Below are positions 63,572-64,000 of a DNA stretch of 64,000 bases, piece after piece. A program made the position numbers and the translations under genes. A model generated the notes under the pieces. The model ran no database searches, was not told the DNA's origin, and saw nothing but the letters and a program-made list of their open reading frames with translations. Source of the stretch: Phoenix dactylifera. Its lineage: Eukaryota > Streptophyta > Magnoliopsida > Arecales > Arecaceae. Each line of letters starts with the position of its first letter. Within the stretch, counting starts at the first letter, position 1. Location of the stretch: contig NC_052404.1 in the NCBI RefSeq assembly GCF_009389715.1, positions 11,709,756-11,773,755 of the forward strand, given 5' to 3'.

Positions 63572-63729
63572 AGGAATAAATAAATGCCTTTCCTCCTCCT
63601 CCTCCTCCTCCTCAAGGTGCATCAGATGTCAGAGCAATCACGGTACGATTGCGTCATCACCAAAATAAAGTGCAACCAGTAAAGGAGCGAAGTCAAGAAT
63701 AAATGAATGCCTTTCCTCCTCCTCCTCCT
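63572..63729. repeat. Two CCT microsatellites in duplicated context upstream of the GH17 gene
   Basis: GAATAAATAAATGCCTTTCCT followed by (CCT)n ends at 63613, and GAATAAATGAATGCCTTTCCT followed by a shorter (CCT)n ends at 63729. The shared lead-in shows that a block of about 120 bp was duplicated just upstream of the glucanase start. Confidence 0.85.
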
Positions 63730-63814
63730 ATTTCCAGTCCCTTCCCACGCAAAACCTAAGAATTTCGAAATAATTCAAACTCACTCTTCTCTTCCCATCT
63801 GCTTCCCCCAGAAC

Positions 63815-64000
63815 ATGGCGAAATCCGCCCTCCTTTTCGCCCTCGTTCTTCGCCTCCTCACCTCCGCCCTCTCCATTTCGATCGGCGTCAACTACGGCGC
63901 CGTCGCCGACAACCTCCCCCCGCCGCCCCAGGTGGCCGCCTTCCTCAAGGCCAACACCTTCATCGACCGTGTCAAGCTCTTCGACTCCAACCCGGACTTC
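63815..64000 (+). CDS. Glucan endo-1,3-beta-glucosidase (GH17), 5' part, cut by window end
   Basis: 62 codons from ATG 63815 to the window edge. A hydrophobic signal peptide (about residues 1-20, ending near LTSALS) is followed by ISIGVNYGAVADNLPPPPQV, the hallmark N terminus of mature GH17 enzymes (GVNYG), then FLKANTFIDRVKLFDSNPDF. The family hydrolyses 1,3-beta-glucans such as callose in cell walls and plasmodesmata; many members are GPI-anchored, but the C terminus lies outside the window. It is divergently transcribed from TGD2. Strong first-exon GC bias is seen. Confidence 0.93.
   Translation, partial: MAKSALLFALVLRLLTSALSISIGVNYGAVADNLPPPPQVAAFLKANTFIDRVKLFDSNPDF

Overview
The window is nuclear DNA of a flowering plant, probably a monocot and possibly a palm. 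The evidence is spliced genes with GT-AG introns, GC-rich first exons in AT-rich intergenic DNA, a plant type 2 metallothionein, a chloroplast lipid-import gene, and plant Copia, LINE and CACTA remnants. The species call is inference; the eukaryotic plant origin is not in doubt. All exon coordinates were read by eye from splice sites and family conservation.

Layout. (1) 607-11506, minus: a 12-exon pectin acetylesterase whose splice sites and catalytic residues are intact but which carries two single-base frameshifts (+1 in exon 6, -1 in exon 11). Its introns hold a striking GC-rich foldback element and LINE debris. (2) 11.6-17.9 kb: repeat-rich intergenic DNA with local duplications, a LINE RNase H tail and long AT microsatellites. 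(3) 17925-21740, minus: a 4-exon POLTERGEIST-like protein phosphatase 2C. (4) 22-27 kb: intergenic DNA with simple repeats. (5) 28147-33064, plus: a 4-exon DUF3741/DUF4378 protein of the TRM-like type. (6) 36999-37858, plus: a 3-exon type 2 metallothionein with TATA box, G-boxes and a metal-response-like core. (7) 38-43.9 kb: intergenic DNA with a CACTA terminus and a LINE tail. (8) 43945-61127, minus: five-exon TGD2, the phosphatidic-acid-binding MCE subunit of the chloroplast envelope lipid importer. (9) 61.1-63.8 kb: a partly duplicated intergenic region. (10) 63815 to the window end, plus: the start of a GH17 endo-1,3-beta-glucanase. The genes are independent plant loci; I see no pathway linking them.

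The most interesting object is a 10.5-kb LTR retrotransposon (47229-57748) inside TGD2 intron 2. It has two 1716-bp LTRs that differ at only three positions, a GAGAG target duplication, a tRNA-Met-type primer site and repeated polypurine tracts. It has a gag-like ORF with a destroyed zinc knuckle and a truncated middle, no protease, integrase or reverse transcriptase, and only the last 59 codons of a Copia RNase H. It therefore looks like a recently mobilised non-autonomous (TR-GAG-like) Sirevirus relative. Its LTRs carry two structured arrays: about 14 copies of a GTCGAC-centred palindrome, and about 11 tandem hairpins with a conserved loop and covarying stems. The hairpin array probably lies in the RNA leader, and I know of no description of it.
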